Shown here piece by piece: positions 23,049-32,403 of a DNA stretch of 64,000 nucleotides (the first letter of the stretch is position 1; every line of letters begins with the position of its first letter). Under the pieces are notes generated by a model. It searched no databases and was not told where the DNA came from. It worked only from the letters and a program-made list of their open reading frames with translations. The stretch spans positions 1 through 64,000 of the forward strand of contig DAWAJD010000007.1 of assembly GCA_052289195.1 (NCBI GenBank). Reading direction: 5' to 3'. A program made the position numbers and the translations under genes. The stretch comes from UBA4644 sp900555855. Lineage in GTDB: Bacteria; Bacillota; Clostridia; Oscillospirales; Butyricicoccaceae.

Positions 23049-24299
23049 ATGGCAAACAATGAAAAGAAAGAGGTGCGCTGCAGCTTTTGCGGCCGCACAC
23101 AGGATGAAGTAAAGCGGCTGATCGCCGGACCCAACGCCTATATCTGCAACGAATGTGTGGATATCTGCGCCGATCTGGTCCGGGAGGAGGAAGAGGACGA
23201 GGCCGCAGAGGGCCGCTTCCAGCTGGACGGCAAGCTGCCCAAGCCTGCGGAAATGAAGGCCGCGCTGGATGAATATGTCATCGGGCAGGACCGGGCCAAG
23301 ATCGCTCTTTGCGTGGCGGTCTATAATCATTATAAGCGCATCCTGCATCCGGACGCAGATGTGGAGATCCAGAAGAGCAACATCCTGATGATCGGCCCCA
23401 CCGGCAGCGGCAAGACCCATCTGGCCCAGACGCTGGCCCGCAGCATGAAGGTCCCCTTCGCCATTGCCGACGCCACCACCCTTACCGAGGCCGGCTATGT
23501 GGGCGAGGATGTGGAAAATATCCTGCTGCGCCTGATCCAGGCGGCGGACTATGATGTGGAGCTGGCCCAGCGGGGCATCATCTATATCGACGAGCTGGAT
23601 AAGATCGCCCGCAAGAGCGAAAATCCCTCCATCACCCGGGATGTTTCCGGCGAGGGCGTGCAGCAGGCACTGCTGAAGATTTTGGAGGGCACCGTGGCCA
23701 ATGTCCCGCCCCAGGGCGGCCGGAAGCACCCCCAGCAGGAATTCATCCAGATCGACACCTCCAACATCCTCTTTATCTGCGGCGGCGCCTTTGACGGCCT
23801 GGAAAAGGTCATTGAGAAGCGCGTTGGCAAGCAGGGCATCGGCTTCGGCGCGGAGGTCCATTCCAAACAGACGGCAGACGCCTCCGCCCTGATGCGTCAG
23901 GTGGAGCCGCACGATGTGCTGAAGTTCGGCATCATCCCCGAGCTGGTGGGCCGTCTGCCCGTGCTGGTAACGCTGGATCCGCTGGACAAGCCTGCGCTGA
24001 TGCGCATTTTGACGGAGCCGAAAAACGCGCTGACCCGGCAGTATGCCAAGCTGATGGAATACGACGGCGTTCATCTGGAGTTTGAGCCGGCGGCGCTGGA
24101 GGCCATTGCCGAAAAGGCGCTGCAGCTGCACACCGGCGCCCGCGGCCTGCGCTCGGTGATCGAAGGCGTCATGACCAATGTGATGTTCAAAACGCCCTCC
24201 GACGGCAGCATTATCGGCGTCCGGATCACGGCAGACGCCGTCAACGGCAAGGGCGAGCCGGAGCTGATCCGGGGCGCCGTTCCCAGAAAGCCAAACTGA
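23049..24299 (+). CDS. clpX: ATP-dependent Clp protease ATP-binding subunit ClpX
   Basis: A 416-aa AAA+ unfoldase. The N-terminal C4 zinc domain is CSFCGRTQDEVKRLI..YICNECVDIC. Walker A is GPTGSGKTHLAQ, Walker B is IIYIDELDKIA, and the pore-loop region GYVGEDVEN and the ClpP-binding IGF loop (IGFGAEV) are present. It feeds unfolded substrates to ClpP encoded upstream. A strong terminator follows. Confidence 0.99.
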   Translation: MANNEKKEVRCSFCGRTQDEVKRLIAGPNAYICNECVDICADLVREEEEDEAAEGRFQLDGKLPKPAEMKAALDEYVIGQDRAKIALCVAVYNHYKRILHPDADVEIQKSNILMIGPTGSGKTHLAQTLARSMKVPFAIADATTLTEAGYVGEDVENILLRLIQAADYDVELAQRGIIYIDELDKIARKSENPSITRDVSGEGVQQALLKILEGTVANVPPQGGRKHPQQEFIQIDTSNILFICGGAFDGLEKVIEKRVGKQGIGFGAEVHSKQTADASALMRQVEPHDVLKFGIIPELVGRLPVLVTLDPLDKPALMRILTEPKNALTRQYAKLMEYDGVHLEFEPAALEAIAEKALQLHTGARGLRSVIEGVMTNVMFKTPSDGSIIGVRITADAVNGKGEPELIRGAVPRKPN

Positions 24300-24315
24300 G
24301 ATCTTCCCGCGCTTC

Positions 24316-24351
24316 ACGCTGTATCTGTTTTTGACGGATACAGCGTTTTTT
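24316..24351 (+). terminator. intrinsic terminator after clpX
   Basis: ACGCTGTATC (24316-24325) pairs with GATACAGCGT (24337-24346), followed by TTTTTTGTTGTTT. Confidence 0.9.
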
Positions 24352-24435
24352 GTTGTTTCTTCGGGTTCCTGTCTTTTATTTTTTGAAATACCGTGTTATA
24401 ATGAAATATCAACTCGAAACATCGGAGGAAGCGCT

Positions 24436-25302
24436 ATGGATAAGCCTCGTTTTCAGAATAGAAGTCAGGATCAGAAAAACCGCCGTCCCCGTCCCGCCGG
24501 CTGGCAGAAGGACAGGCCCCGCCGGCCCGGCTCCGCCTTTGCGGCGATGGAGCAGCTGGACGCCCCGGAGCGGCAGACTGAGGAGGGCCTGATCGAGGGC
24601 CGCAACGCCGTCTGGGAGGCGCTGCAGTCGGAGCGTCAGCTGGACAAGCTGCTGGTGGCCCAGGGGGCCCAGGGCGTGGGCCATATCATTTCCGCCGCCC
24701 GGGCTGCCGGCGTCCCTGTGCAGGAATGTGACCGGCGCAAGCTGGATAAGATGAGCGTCACCGGCTCCCATCAGGGCGTTATCGCGCTGGGCGCTGCGGC
24801 AGAATACCGGACGCTGGAGGATATCCTTGCCCTTGCGGAGCAGCGGGGTGAAAAGCCGCTGCTGGTGCTCTGCGACGGCATTACCGACCCCCACAATCTG
24901 GGCGCAATCATCCGCTCCTGCGAGGTGTTGGGCGGCCATGGCGTGGTGGTCCCGCGGCATCGCAGCGCCGGATTGAACGCCGCCTGCGCCAAGGCGGCTG
25001 CCGGTGCGCTGGAGCATCTGCCCGTGGCGAAGTGCGCCAATCTGGGCCAGGCCATCGCGGAGCTGAAAAAGCGCGGCGTATTTATTCTGGCGGCGGATAT
25101 GGGCGGCGAGCCTGCCGCCAGCGTGGATTTTGACCTGCCCTGCGCCATCGTCATCGGCGCGGAGGGCAGCGGCGTTTCCGAGGGCGTCCGCAAGGCGGCG
25201 GACCGGATCATCAGCATCCCGCAGAAGGGCAGGATCCAGTCGCTGAACGCCTCCAATGCGGCGGCGATCCTGCTGTATGAAGCGCTGCGGCAGCGCGGCT
25301 GA
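24436..25302 (+). CDS. rlmB: 23S rRNA (guanosine-2'-O-)-methyltransferase RlmB (SpoU family)
   Basis: A 288-aa SPOUT methyltransferase. A basic, Pro/Arg-rich N-terminal extension of about 45 residues precedes the L30e-like substrate-binding domain (EGRNAVWEALQ..). The knotted catalytic domain contains GITDPHNLGAIIRSCE (motif 1 with Asn and Arg), IVIGAEGSGVSEGV (motif 2) and IPQKGRIQSLNASNAAAILLYE (motif 3). ATG 24436 follows CGGAGGAA. It is a TrmH/RlmB-type enzyme of the class that modifies the 23S peptidyl-transferase loop region. It is 26 nt from the next gene. Confidence 0.95.
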   Translation: MDKPRFQNRSQDQKNRRPRPAGWQKDRPRRPGSAFAAMEQLDAPERQTEEGLIEGRNAVWEALQSERQLDKLLVAQGAQGVGHIISAARAAGVPVQECDRRKLDKMSVTGSHQGVIALGAAAEYRTLEDILALAEQRGEKPLLVLCDGITDPHNLGAIIRSCEVLGGHGVVVPRHRSAGLNAACAKAAAGALEHLPVAKCANLGQAIAELKKRGVFILAADMGGEPAASVDFDLPCAIVIGAEGSGVSEGVRKAADRIISIPQKGRIQSLNASNAAAILLYEALRQRG

Positions 25303-25328
25303 GCCAGCTGCCGGAAAGGAGAAGACCC

Positions 25329-27762
25329 GTGTCTGATCATCAGGACGAACATGATCTGATCGAAGATATCATTGCGGAGTTTCGGGATGCGCCTGCGTCC
25401 CGCTCCGGGCCGGAGGGAAGCCCCGCCGCGCCGGAGGACGATCTGGAGGCGCTGCTGGCCTCTGTCCGCGCAATGACGGAGGACGCGCCGTCGGTGCCGG
25501 AAGAAGCCCCTTCGGAACCGGTCCCGGCGGAGGTGCAGGAGCCGCAGGCGGAAGCCGCCCCTTCGGGACCGCCCGCTTCCGCAGCGCCGGAGCAGCCCTC
25601 TGCCGCAAAAGAAAACACTCCGACGGAATCACCCAGACCTGCAACGCTGGAGGAACGGCTGCAGGCCAGAAATATCACGGTGGAGACGCTGGATCTTTCC
25701 CGCCCGTCTCCGAAAAAGCGGCAAGCCCCGGAAGCACAGAACGCGCAAAACGCGCAAAACGCGCCGGAAGCCCCGGCAGCTCCGGAAGAACCGGAGCTGC
25801 TCCCCCTGGAAAGACGGAAAAAGCCGAAAAAAGCGCCGCTGGTCTTCCCAAAAGCGCCTTCGGCAGCGCNNNNNNNNNNCTTCTGTGCCGGCGGAGGAGC
25901 CGCCGGAGGAACCGGCTGCAGAGCACGCGCTCCCGCAGGAAAAGGGGAAAAAGCGCCGCAGGAAAAAAGCGCCCGCGGAGGAGCCGGAGGAGGGCGCTCC
26001 GCTGCAGGCGGTGGCCTGGGAAAATGAAGAAGCGGAGGAACACCCGGAGCATGCGGATTTTGACCCCGAGCTGCCGCCCCGGCGGCCCCTGCCTTACGAT
26101 CTGGTGAACCAGCCCTGTGAGGATCCGGCCCAAATGGCCCAGAAGCTGCGGAAAAAGCTGGGCTCCATGGCGGCGCGGCTGCTGCTGACCGTGGTTCCGG
26201 CTGCGGTGTCTGTTTATCTCACCGGCGCAGTCTACCGCAGCTGGCCGCTGCCGGCCGCCCTGACTTATACGGCGATCCCCGGAGAATACTGCCTGGGGCT
26301 GGCGGGGCTGCTGCTGATCGCCATGCTGCTCTGTCATGAGACGGTCCTGTCCGGCCTGTGGCGGCTGGTCCGCGGCCGGCCCACGCTGGACAGCATCGCG
26401 GCGGTCTCCTGTCTGCTCTGCCTGACGGACTGCCTTTTGCCCTATTTTCTGCCCCAGTGGCGGCAGGGCCTGCCCTGCGCCTGCGTGAACATCGCAACGC
26501 TGCTGTTTTCCCAGATCGCAAAGCGGCAGCGCTATGAGGCGCTGCGCCGCAACTACAAATCCATCGCCATGGGCGCATCTCCCATGAGCGTCAAGCTCTA
26601 TTCCGACGGCCGCGTTCAGGATATGGCCGTCAAGACCCAGAGCGGCGTGGAGATCGAGCCGGAAGCGCTTTCGGAGCATGATTTCACGGAGCGCTTTGCC
26701 TGCTATTATGCGCCGGTGATGCTGGTGCTGGCGGCGGCGCTGGCCTTCAGCGCCAGCGTCGGAAAAGGGGAGCCCCTCCGCCTGATCTGGAGCTTTTCCG
26801 CCATTCTTTCCGCGGCTGCGCCCATGTGTCTGCTGCTTTCCTCCAGCGCCGCGGCAAAGACGCTGGGAAAGAAGCTCTATACCTCCGGAAGCCTGCTGCT
26901 CAACGCCAGGAAAGCCGGAAAGCTTGCCAGATGCCGCAGCGCCGCGCTGCGGGATGCGGATCTTTTTCCTGCGGGGACGGTGGCCATCACCGGCATGAAG
27001 GCCGCGGAGCATCAATCGCCGGAGGAACTTTTGGGCTGCACGGCGTCGCTGCTGCAGGAGGTGGGCGGCGGCCTGGGCAAGTGCTTTGTGGATTTTGCCC
27101 GGCAGCAGTATATCGTCCCAAACAAGGCCCGGGAGCTGCGCTTTTTCGATACCCGCGGCATCTGCGCCACGGTCAGCGGCCGCTATGTGCAGGTGGGAAC
27201 GGCCAATTATCTCACCCGGACCGGCGTCCCCATCGCCTTCGGGCAGAAGGTCAAAAATAATATCTTTATCGCCATCAACGCGCAGTTTGCCGGGGTTTTT
27301 TCTCTGCGGTATACGGCCCAGCCTGCGGTCTACGGTGCGTTTGGTCTGCTGAAGCAGGCCCGGGTGCGGCCGGTGCTGGCCCTGCGGGATATGCTCCAGA
27401 CCCAAAGCCAGATCGAAGCGCTGTTTGACCTGAAGCGCAGCACCACCTATCTTCCGGAGCTGGAGGAGCGGCTGAACTATTCCGAAGCATCCTTCGGCAG
27501 GGAGGAGGAGACGCTGGCGCTGCTGTTCCGCGACGGCGCGATGCCCCTCTCCGAGACCCTCTGCGCCGCAAAAAAATGGAAGCGCGCCGCGTTTTGGGGC
27601 TGTCTGCTGGGGACGCTCTGCGCCCTGGGTGGCATGATGATCCTGGCCTTTCTGACGGGGAAGGGGGCCTTTTCCGCGGCCGATCCCTGCAATATTTTGC
27701 TCTATTTGCTGCTCTGGTCCATGCCTGTAAAGCTGGTCCGGGGTATCATAACCAAAAATTAA
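25329..27762 (+). CDS. large membrane protein resembling a P-type ATPase without catalytic motifs (contains an assembly gap)
   Basis: The N-terminal 240 or so residues are Pro/Glu/Ala/Lys-rich and disordered, with two or three NAQ repeats and a DLIEDIIAEFRD start motif. The rest has membrane segments arranged as in P1B ATPases, and a block SFSAILSAAAPMCLLLSSSAAAKTLGK aligns with the metal ATPase CPC region. Where DKTGT should occur it reads LRDADLFPAGTVAITG. No TGES, GDGxND or HP motif is visible. It may be a regulatory or structural pseudoenzyme. The GTG start follows AAAGGAG. The 10-N gap at 25870 breaks the frame but true length is probably a multiple of three. Confidence 0.8.
25870..25879. 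other. assembly gap (10 N)
   Basis: A run of ten N in the disordered region of the P-type-ATPase-like gene. Frames on both sides agree if the true length is a multiple of three. Confidence 0.95.
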
Positions 27763-27816
27763 AAGACAAATTTGGGCGTTTTTTTACAGAACTTCTGAAA
27801 TTTGCGAAAAAACCTG

Positions 27817-27845
27817 TTGAAATATCCCAGCATTTCCGGTATAAT
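27817..27845 (+). promoter_or_regulatory. promoter of the EF-G-like gene
   Basis: TTGAAA (27817-27822), a 17-bp spacer and TATAAT (27840-27845), 59 nt before the start codon. Confidence 0.75.
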
Positions 27846-27904
27846 GGAAAAGTAAACTGTCTGAATCAGCATTTACCAATACAAAGCTTGAAGGAGAGAA
27901 AACT

Positions 27905-29977
27905 ATGGCATATCCCATTGAAAAGATTCGCAATGTTTGTCTGTTGGGTCACGGTGGAGACGGTAAAACCTCTCTGCTGGAAAGCCTGCTTTATCGCACC
28001 GGCGGCACTGACCGGCTTGGCAAGGTCGCAGACGGTACCACGGTCAGCGACTATGATCCGGAGGAAATCAAACGCCAGATCTCTATTCAGGCTTCCCTGG
28101 CTCCGGTGGAGTATGAAGGCCATGTGCTGAACTTCATCGACACGCCCGGCTTCTTTGATTTTGACGGCGAGGTGGCCCAGGCCATGCGCGTGGCAGACTG
28201 CGGCGTTATCGTGGTCACCGCCAAGAGCGGCTGCGCCGTTGGCACGGAAAAGGCCTTTAAGCGCCTGAGCAAGGCCGGTCTGCCCCGGTTCTTCTACATC
28301 TCCAAGATCGACGAGGAAAACGCCGATTACGAAAAGGCCTACAACAGCCTGCGGGATGCCTTCGGCATCAGCGTCACGCCCTTCATCATCCCCCTGATCG
28401 AAGGCGGCAAGCCCACCGGCGTCATCAATCTGGTCAACAAGAAGGCCTTTAAGGCCGAGGGCAACAAGACCGTGGAGGTCCCCGTTCCCGCCGAGCAGGA
28501 GAGCCAGATCGAAGAGCTCCGCGCCGCGCTGATCGAATCCGTGGCCGAGACCTCTGAGGCGCTGATGGAAAAATTCTTCGAGGGCGAGGAGTTTACCAAG
28601 GAAGAGCTGGTGGAGGGCCTCCGCACCGGTATCCACGACGGCACGCTGGCTCCCGTGGTCTGCGGCAGCGCCTTTACCGGCGTCGGCACCATGCAGCTGC
28701 TTTATACGCTGGTGAACTTTGCCCCCAACCCCGCCGAGGTCCGCACCGAAAAGGGCACGGATGCCGACGGCAACGCGGTGGAGCTGAAGTATGATCCCAA
28801 CGGCAAGCCCGTGGCCTTCGTCTTCAAGACCGTGGCCGATCAGTATGGCCGCTTCTCCTATTTCAAGGTCATCTCCGGCAAGGTCACCGCGGACATGGTC
28901 CTGCAGAACACCAACACCGAGACCCAGGAAAAAATGGGCCATATCTATATCGTCAAGGGAAAGAAGAACATTGAGGTCAAGGAGATCGGCTGCGGCGATA
29001 TCGGCGCCGTTTCCAAGCTCAACAACACCCGCACCGGCGATACCCTGTGCGATCCCAGCCTGAACATCCGGCTGGACGGCATCCAGTATGCCGAGCCCTG
29101 CTACAGCCAGGCGGTCTCCGCCAAGACCAAGGGCGGCGAGGAAAAGATCGCTGCCGGCCTGACCCGTCTGAAGGACGAGGATCCCACCTTCACCATCGTC
29201 AACAACGCCGAGACTAAGCAGATGGTCATTTCCGGCGCCGGCGATATCCACATTGATGTCCTGTGCTCCAAGCTGAAGAGCAAGTTCGGCGTGGAGGTCG
29301 AGCTGAGCGATCCCAAGGTGGCTTACCGCGAGACCATCCGCAAGAAGGTCACGCTGATCGAGGGCAACCACAAGAAGCAGTCTGGCGGTCATGGCCAGTA
29401 TGGCAATGTCAAGATGAACTTCGAGCCCATCGAGGGCGACGGCTTTGAGTTCGCGGAAGAGGTCTTCGGCGGAAGCGTCCCCAAAAACTTCTTCCCGGCC
29501 GTGGAAAAGGGCATCCGCGAGGCCATGGAGCATGGCGTTCTGGCCGGCTTCCCCATGGTGGGCCTGAAGGCCACGCTGGTGGACGGCAAATACCATCCCG
29601 TGGATTCCAACGAGCTTTCCTTCAAGATGGCCGCCCGTCTGGCCTATAAGGCCGGCATCCCCCAGGCCAATCCCGTCATTCTGGAGCCCGTGGGCAGCCT
29701 GAAGGTCTATATCCCCGATTCCTACATGGGCGATATCATCGGCGATCTGAATAAGCGCCGCGGCCGCGTTATGGGCATGAACCCCGCGGAAGACGGTCTG
29801 CAGCTGGTGGAGGCCGAGGTCCCCATGAGCGAAGTGGCGGACTACGCCATCACTCTCCGCTCCATGACCCAGGGCAGAGGCTCCTTCAGCGTGAAGTTTG
29901 AACGGTATGAGCCCGTCCCCGCCGAGGTCCAGGAGAAGATCATCGCCGACGCCAAGTTCGAGGACGACGACGAATAA
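27905..29977 (+). CDS. elongation factor G-like GTPase (EF-G paralogue)
   Basis: A 690-aa protein with the five-domain EF-G layout. Motifs deviate from canonical EF-G: the P-loop is GHGGDGKTS (residues 15-23, usually AHxDAGKTT), G3 is DTPGF with Phe83 in place of the catalytic His, and G4 is SKID (133-136). Later domains are well conserved (HIDVLCSKLKSKFGVEVE and VKFERYEPVP). This matches the clostridial/actinobacterial EF-G2-like clade, whose cellular role is unclear. It is monocistronic with its own promoter and terminator, and codon use looks highly optimised, so it is probably abundant. I do not use fusA, because the true EF-G is likely elsewhere. Confidence 0.92.
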   Translation: MAYPIEKIRNVCLLGHGGDGKTSLLESLLYRTGGTDRLGKVADGTTVSDYDPEEIKRQISIQASLAPVEYEGHVLNFIDTPGFFDFDGEVAQAMRVADCGVIVVTAKSGCAVGTEKAFKRLSKAGLPRFFYISKIDEENADYEKAYNSLRDAFGISVTPFIIPLIEGGKPTGVINLVNKKAFKAEGNKTVEVPVPAEQESQIEELRAALIESVAETSEALMEKFFEGEEFTKEELVEGLRTGIHDGTLAPVVCGSAFTGVGTMQLLYTLVNFAPNPAEVRTEKGTDADGNAVELKYDPNGKPVAFVFKTVADQYGRFSYFKVISGKVTADMVLQNTNTETQEKMGHIYIVKGKKNIEVKEIGCGDIGAVSKLNNTRTGDTLCDPSLNIRLDGIQYAEPCYSQAVSAKTKGGEEKIAAGLTRLKDEDPTFTIVNNAETKQMVISGAGDIHIDVLCSKLKSKFGVEVELSDPKVAYRETIRKKVTLIEGNHKKQSGGHGQYGNVKMNFEPIEGDGFEFAEEVFGGSVPKNFFPAVEKGIREAMEHGVLAGFPMVGLKATLVDGKYHPVDSNELSFKMAARLAYKAGIPQANPVILEPVGSLKVYIPDSYMGDIIGDLNKRRGRVMGMNPAEDGLQLVEAEVPMSEVADYAITLRSMTQGRGSFSVKFERYEPVPAEVQEKIIADAKFEDDDE

Positions 29978-30010
29978 TCCCTTGCCCTCCGGCAAGCGCA
30001 AAAGCAGCAC

Positions 30011-30053
30011 AGGTGCTGTATCCGGCAATTCTCCGGGTACAGCGCCTTTTTTC
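30011..30053 (+). terminator. terminator of the EF-G-like gene
   Basis: AGGTGCTGTA pairs with TACAGCGCCT (with one G-U), plus an inner CCGG/CCGG pair, followed by TTTTTTC. Confidence 0.88.
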
Positions 30054-30072
30054 ACGCAGGGGCCCTCTGCAG

Positions 30073-30101
30073 TTGACAAGCGCTTCTTAGACCTCTATAA
30101 T
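30073..30101 (+). promoter_or_regulatory. consensus promoter of csoR
   Basis: TTGACA (30073-30078), a 17-bp spacer and TATAAT (30096-30101). A CsoR-like half box, ATACCCC, follows at about 30108-30114, suggesting autoregulation. Confidence 0.8.
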
Positions 30102-30135
30102 GAACATATACCCCTTACTGTATGGAGGAAACGCT

Positions 30136-30411
30136 ATGAAACAATGTATGGATGCGGAAAACCTGCATCGGCGTCTGAAAAAAATCATCGGACAGGTGCA
30201 GGCCATCGACCGGATGATCGAGGAGGACATCCCCTGCGAGGATGTTCTGGCCCAGATCAACGCCGCAAAATCCGCCCTCCACGGCTGCGGAAAGGTCGTT
30301 TTGGAAGGGCATATCAAGCATTGCGTGCGGGACGGCATCGAACACGGCGACGCCGATAAGACCATCGAAAGCTTTACCAAGGCCGTGGAACGCTTTGCCA
30401 ATATGCAGTAA
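30136..30411 (+). CDS. csoR: CsoR family metal-sensing repressor
   Basis: A 91-aa all-helical regulator of the CsoR/RcnR/FrmR family. The copper ligands of CsoR are all present with correct spacing: Cys34, His59 and Cys63 (C-x24-H-x3-C), in DIPCEDVL and EGHIKHC. HRRLKKIIGQVQAIDRMIEE is the family signature. In CsoR, Cu(I) binding releases DNA. Two CsoR-type boxes lie in the promoter of the metal ATPase gene just downstream. The ATG has TATGGAGGAA as ribosome-binding site. Confidence 0.92.
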   Translation: MKQCMDAENLHRRLKKIIGQVQAIDRMIEEDIPCEDVLAQINAAKSALHGCGKVVLEGHIKHCVRDGIEHGDADKTIESFTKAVERFANMQ

Positions 30412-30427
30412 CGCCTGCGCGCTATGA

Positions 30428-30459
30428 AAGTCAGTCTGCCGGACTGACTTTTCTTTTTT
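30428..30459 (+). terminator. terminator of csoR
   Basis: AGTCAGTC pairs with GACTGACT over TGCCG, followed by TTTTCTTTTTTA. It lies just upstream of the ATPase promoter, so csoR and the ATPase are separate units. Confidence 0.82.
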
Positions 30460-30465
30460 ATGCCC

Positions 30466-30494
30466 TTGACAACGCATACCCCTATGGGTATAAT
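30466..30494 (+). promoter_or_regulatory. consensus promoter of the metal ATPase gene
   Basis: TTGACA (30466-30471), a 17-bp spacer and TATAAT (30489-30494). The spacer itself contains a CsoR-like box. Confidence 0.85.
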
Positions 30495-30516
30495 GGGTAC
30501 ATACCCAATGGGGTAT
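30476..30516. promoter_or_regulatory. two tandem CsoR-type operator boxes
   Basis: ATACCCCTATGGGTAT (30476-30491) lies between the -35 and -10 boxes, and ATACCCAATGGGGTAT (30501-30516) lies just downstream of the -10. Both match the G/C-tract inverted repeat pattern TACCCC-TA-GGGGTA of CsoR operators. Occupancy of both would block RNA polymerase and initial transcription. Confidence 0.82.
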
Positions 30517-30533
30517 GGAAAGGAGCCATAGCC

Positions 30534-32387
30534 ATGAAGCGCGTTATGGAGAAGCTGGAGCAGCTGCTGGAGCTTGGCGGCATCAAAAAGGATATTCTGT
30601 TTCTTGCGCTCTCCGGCGCCGCCGTTCTTTGCAGTTTGCTGAAGATCGCGCCGTTTTCCTTTGATCTGGCATGGGTCGCTGTCGTTTTGTGCGGCATACC
30701 CATCATTTTGGAAGCGCTCATCGGGCTGGTAACGGCCTTTGACATCAAGGCGGATGTGCTGGTCTCGCTGGCGCTGATCGCCTCTCTCTGCATCGGAGAG
30801 ACCTTTGCCGCCGGAGAAGTGTCCTTTATCATGCAGCTGGGCGCGCTGCTGGAGGAGCTGACGGTGGCAAAGGCCAGAGCCGGTATCGAAAAGCTGGTCC
30901 ATCTGACGCCGCAGACGGCCCGGATCCTGAAAAACGGCAGGGAAGAGGTCGTCCCTGCAGAGCATGTGCAGATCGGCGACCGTATTCGCGTCCTGCCCGG
31001 CGAAGGCGTCCCGGTGGATGGGATCATCCTCTCCGGACAGACCTCCATCAATCAGGCGGTCATGACCGGCGAATCCCTGCCGGTGGACAAGACCGTGGGC
31101 GATACGGTGTCCAGCGGAACGGTCAACCAGTTCGGTGCCTTTGAGATGGAAGCCACAAAGGTTGGGGAAGACAGCTCCATCCAGCGGATGATCCGTCTGG
31201 TGCAGTCGGCAGACGCCGGCAAAGCCCGGATCGTGGGCATCGCAGACCGCTGGGCCACCTGGATCGTGGTCATCGCCCTCAGCGCCGCCGCGCTGACCTG
31301 GCTGATCACCGGGCAGATCATCCGTGCCGTCACCATTCTGGTGGTATTCTGCCCCTGCGCGCTGATGCTTGCAACGCCAACGGCGATCATGGCGGCCATC
31401 GGAAACGCCACAAAGCACGGGTTTCTCGTCCGCGAGGGCGACGCGCTGGAGCGGCTGGCCAAGGCAAAGGTCATCGCCTTTGACAAGACCGGAACGCTGA
31501 CCTGCGGCACGCCGGAGGTGACTGCGGCAGAGAGCGTCTCGGCGCAGTTCGGCAAGGACGAGGTCTACCGTCTGGCCGCTTCTGCGGAGCAGCTTTCCGA
31601 GCATCCTCTGGGCAAAGCCATCGTGGGCTGCTACCGGAAGACCGGCGCGGTATTGGCGGCTGCGGAGGCGTTTGAAATGATCCCCGGCCGCGGCGTTTGC
31701 GCAAAGGTGGAGGGCAAGACCGTCCTCGCGGGCAATCCGGAGCTGCTGCGGGAGCATGGCGTTGAGGTCGGCGCCGGATCATCGGCAGACGCATATATCC
31801 GGCAGGGCTGTACGGTCATCTATGTGGCGGCCGACGGCGCATACATCGGATTTCTCGTTCTTTCCGATACCCTGCGCAAGGAAAGCGCAGCCACGATCGA
31901 CGCGCTGTCCCGGCTGGAGCTGCAGCCGGTGCTCCTCACCGGCGACCACGAAAACGCCGCCAGGACCATCGCCGAACGGCTGCATATCCGCCAGGTGCGG
32001 GCAAACTGCCTGCCGGAGGATAAGCTGAAATACATCGGCGAATATCAGCAGAAGGATATGCCGGTTTGCATGATCGGCGACGGTGTGAACGATGCGCCGG
32101 CCCTGAAAAAAGCGGATGTGGGCATCGCCATGGGCGGCGTTGGCAGCGATATCGCCGTAGACGCGGCGGATATTGCGCTGGTGGACGATGAGGTCAAGGA
32201 GCTGCCGCATCTGGTGGCGCTGTCCCGCCGCATGATGATCACCATCAAGTGCAATATGGCCTTTTCCATGCTGCTGAACTTCGTCGCCATCACGCTGGCC
32301 ATCCGCGGGACGCTGGATCCCGTGGTGGGCGCGCTGGTCCATAACGCAGGCTCTGTTCTTGTGATCACAAACTCGGCATTTTACTGA
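30534..32387 (+). CDS. heavy-metal translocating P1B-type ATPase
   Basis: A 617-aa transporter that exports metal ions. Motifs: TGES, CPC in TVLVVFCPCALMLATP-like context (VVFCPCALMLATP), DKTGTLT, SEHPLG (HP), and GDGVNDAPALKKADVG. It has no N-terminal heavy-metal-associated domain, and starts almost directly at the first membrane segments. The last membrane segment reads VHNAGSVLVITNS, not the copper-type M-x-x-S-S pattern, so the cargo is uncertain even though CsoR boxes control it. The C-terminus ends early after NSAFY. A 55-aa membrane protein follows in the operon. Confidence 0.93.
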   Translation: MKRVMEKLEQLLELGGIKKDILFLALSGAAVLCSLLKIAPFSFDLAWVAVVLCGIPIILEALIGLVTAFDIKADVLVSLALIASLCIGETFAAGEVSFIMQLGALLEELTVAKARAGIEKLVHLTPQTARILKNGREEVVPAEHVQIGDRIRVLPGEGVPVDGIILSGQTSINQAVMTGESLPVDKTVGDTVSSGTVNQFGAFEMEATKVGEDSSIQRMIRLVQSADAGKARIVGIADRWATWIVVIALSAAALTWLITGQIIRAVTILVVFCPCALMLATPTAIMAAIGNATKHGFLVREGDALERLAKAKVIAFDKTGTLTCGTPEVTAAESVSAQFGKDEVYRLAASAEQLSEHPLGKAIVGCYRKTGAVLAAAEAFEMIPGRGVCAKVEGKTVLAGNPELLREHGVEVGAGSSADAYIRQGCTVIYVAADGAYIGFLVLSDTLRKESAATIDALSRLELQPVLLTGDHENAARTIAERLHIRQVRANCLPEDKLKYIGEYQQKDMPVCMIGDGVNDAPALKKADVGIAMGGVGSDIAVDAADIALVDDEVKELPHLVALSRRMMITIKCNMAFSMLLNFVAITLAIRGTLDPVVGALVHNAGSVLVITNSAFY

Positions 32388-32403
32388 AATGGAGGAAACA
32401 GTC

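Noticed and set aside
27866..30079. A 737-codon minus-strand frame over the EF-G-like gene.
   Set aside because: The product is repetitive (Leu/His/Asp/Gly-rich), and the plus strand codes for an obvious translational GTPase with its own promoter and terminator.
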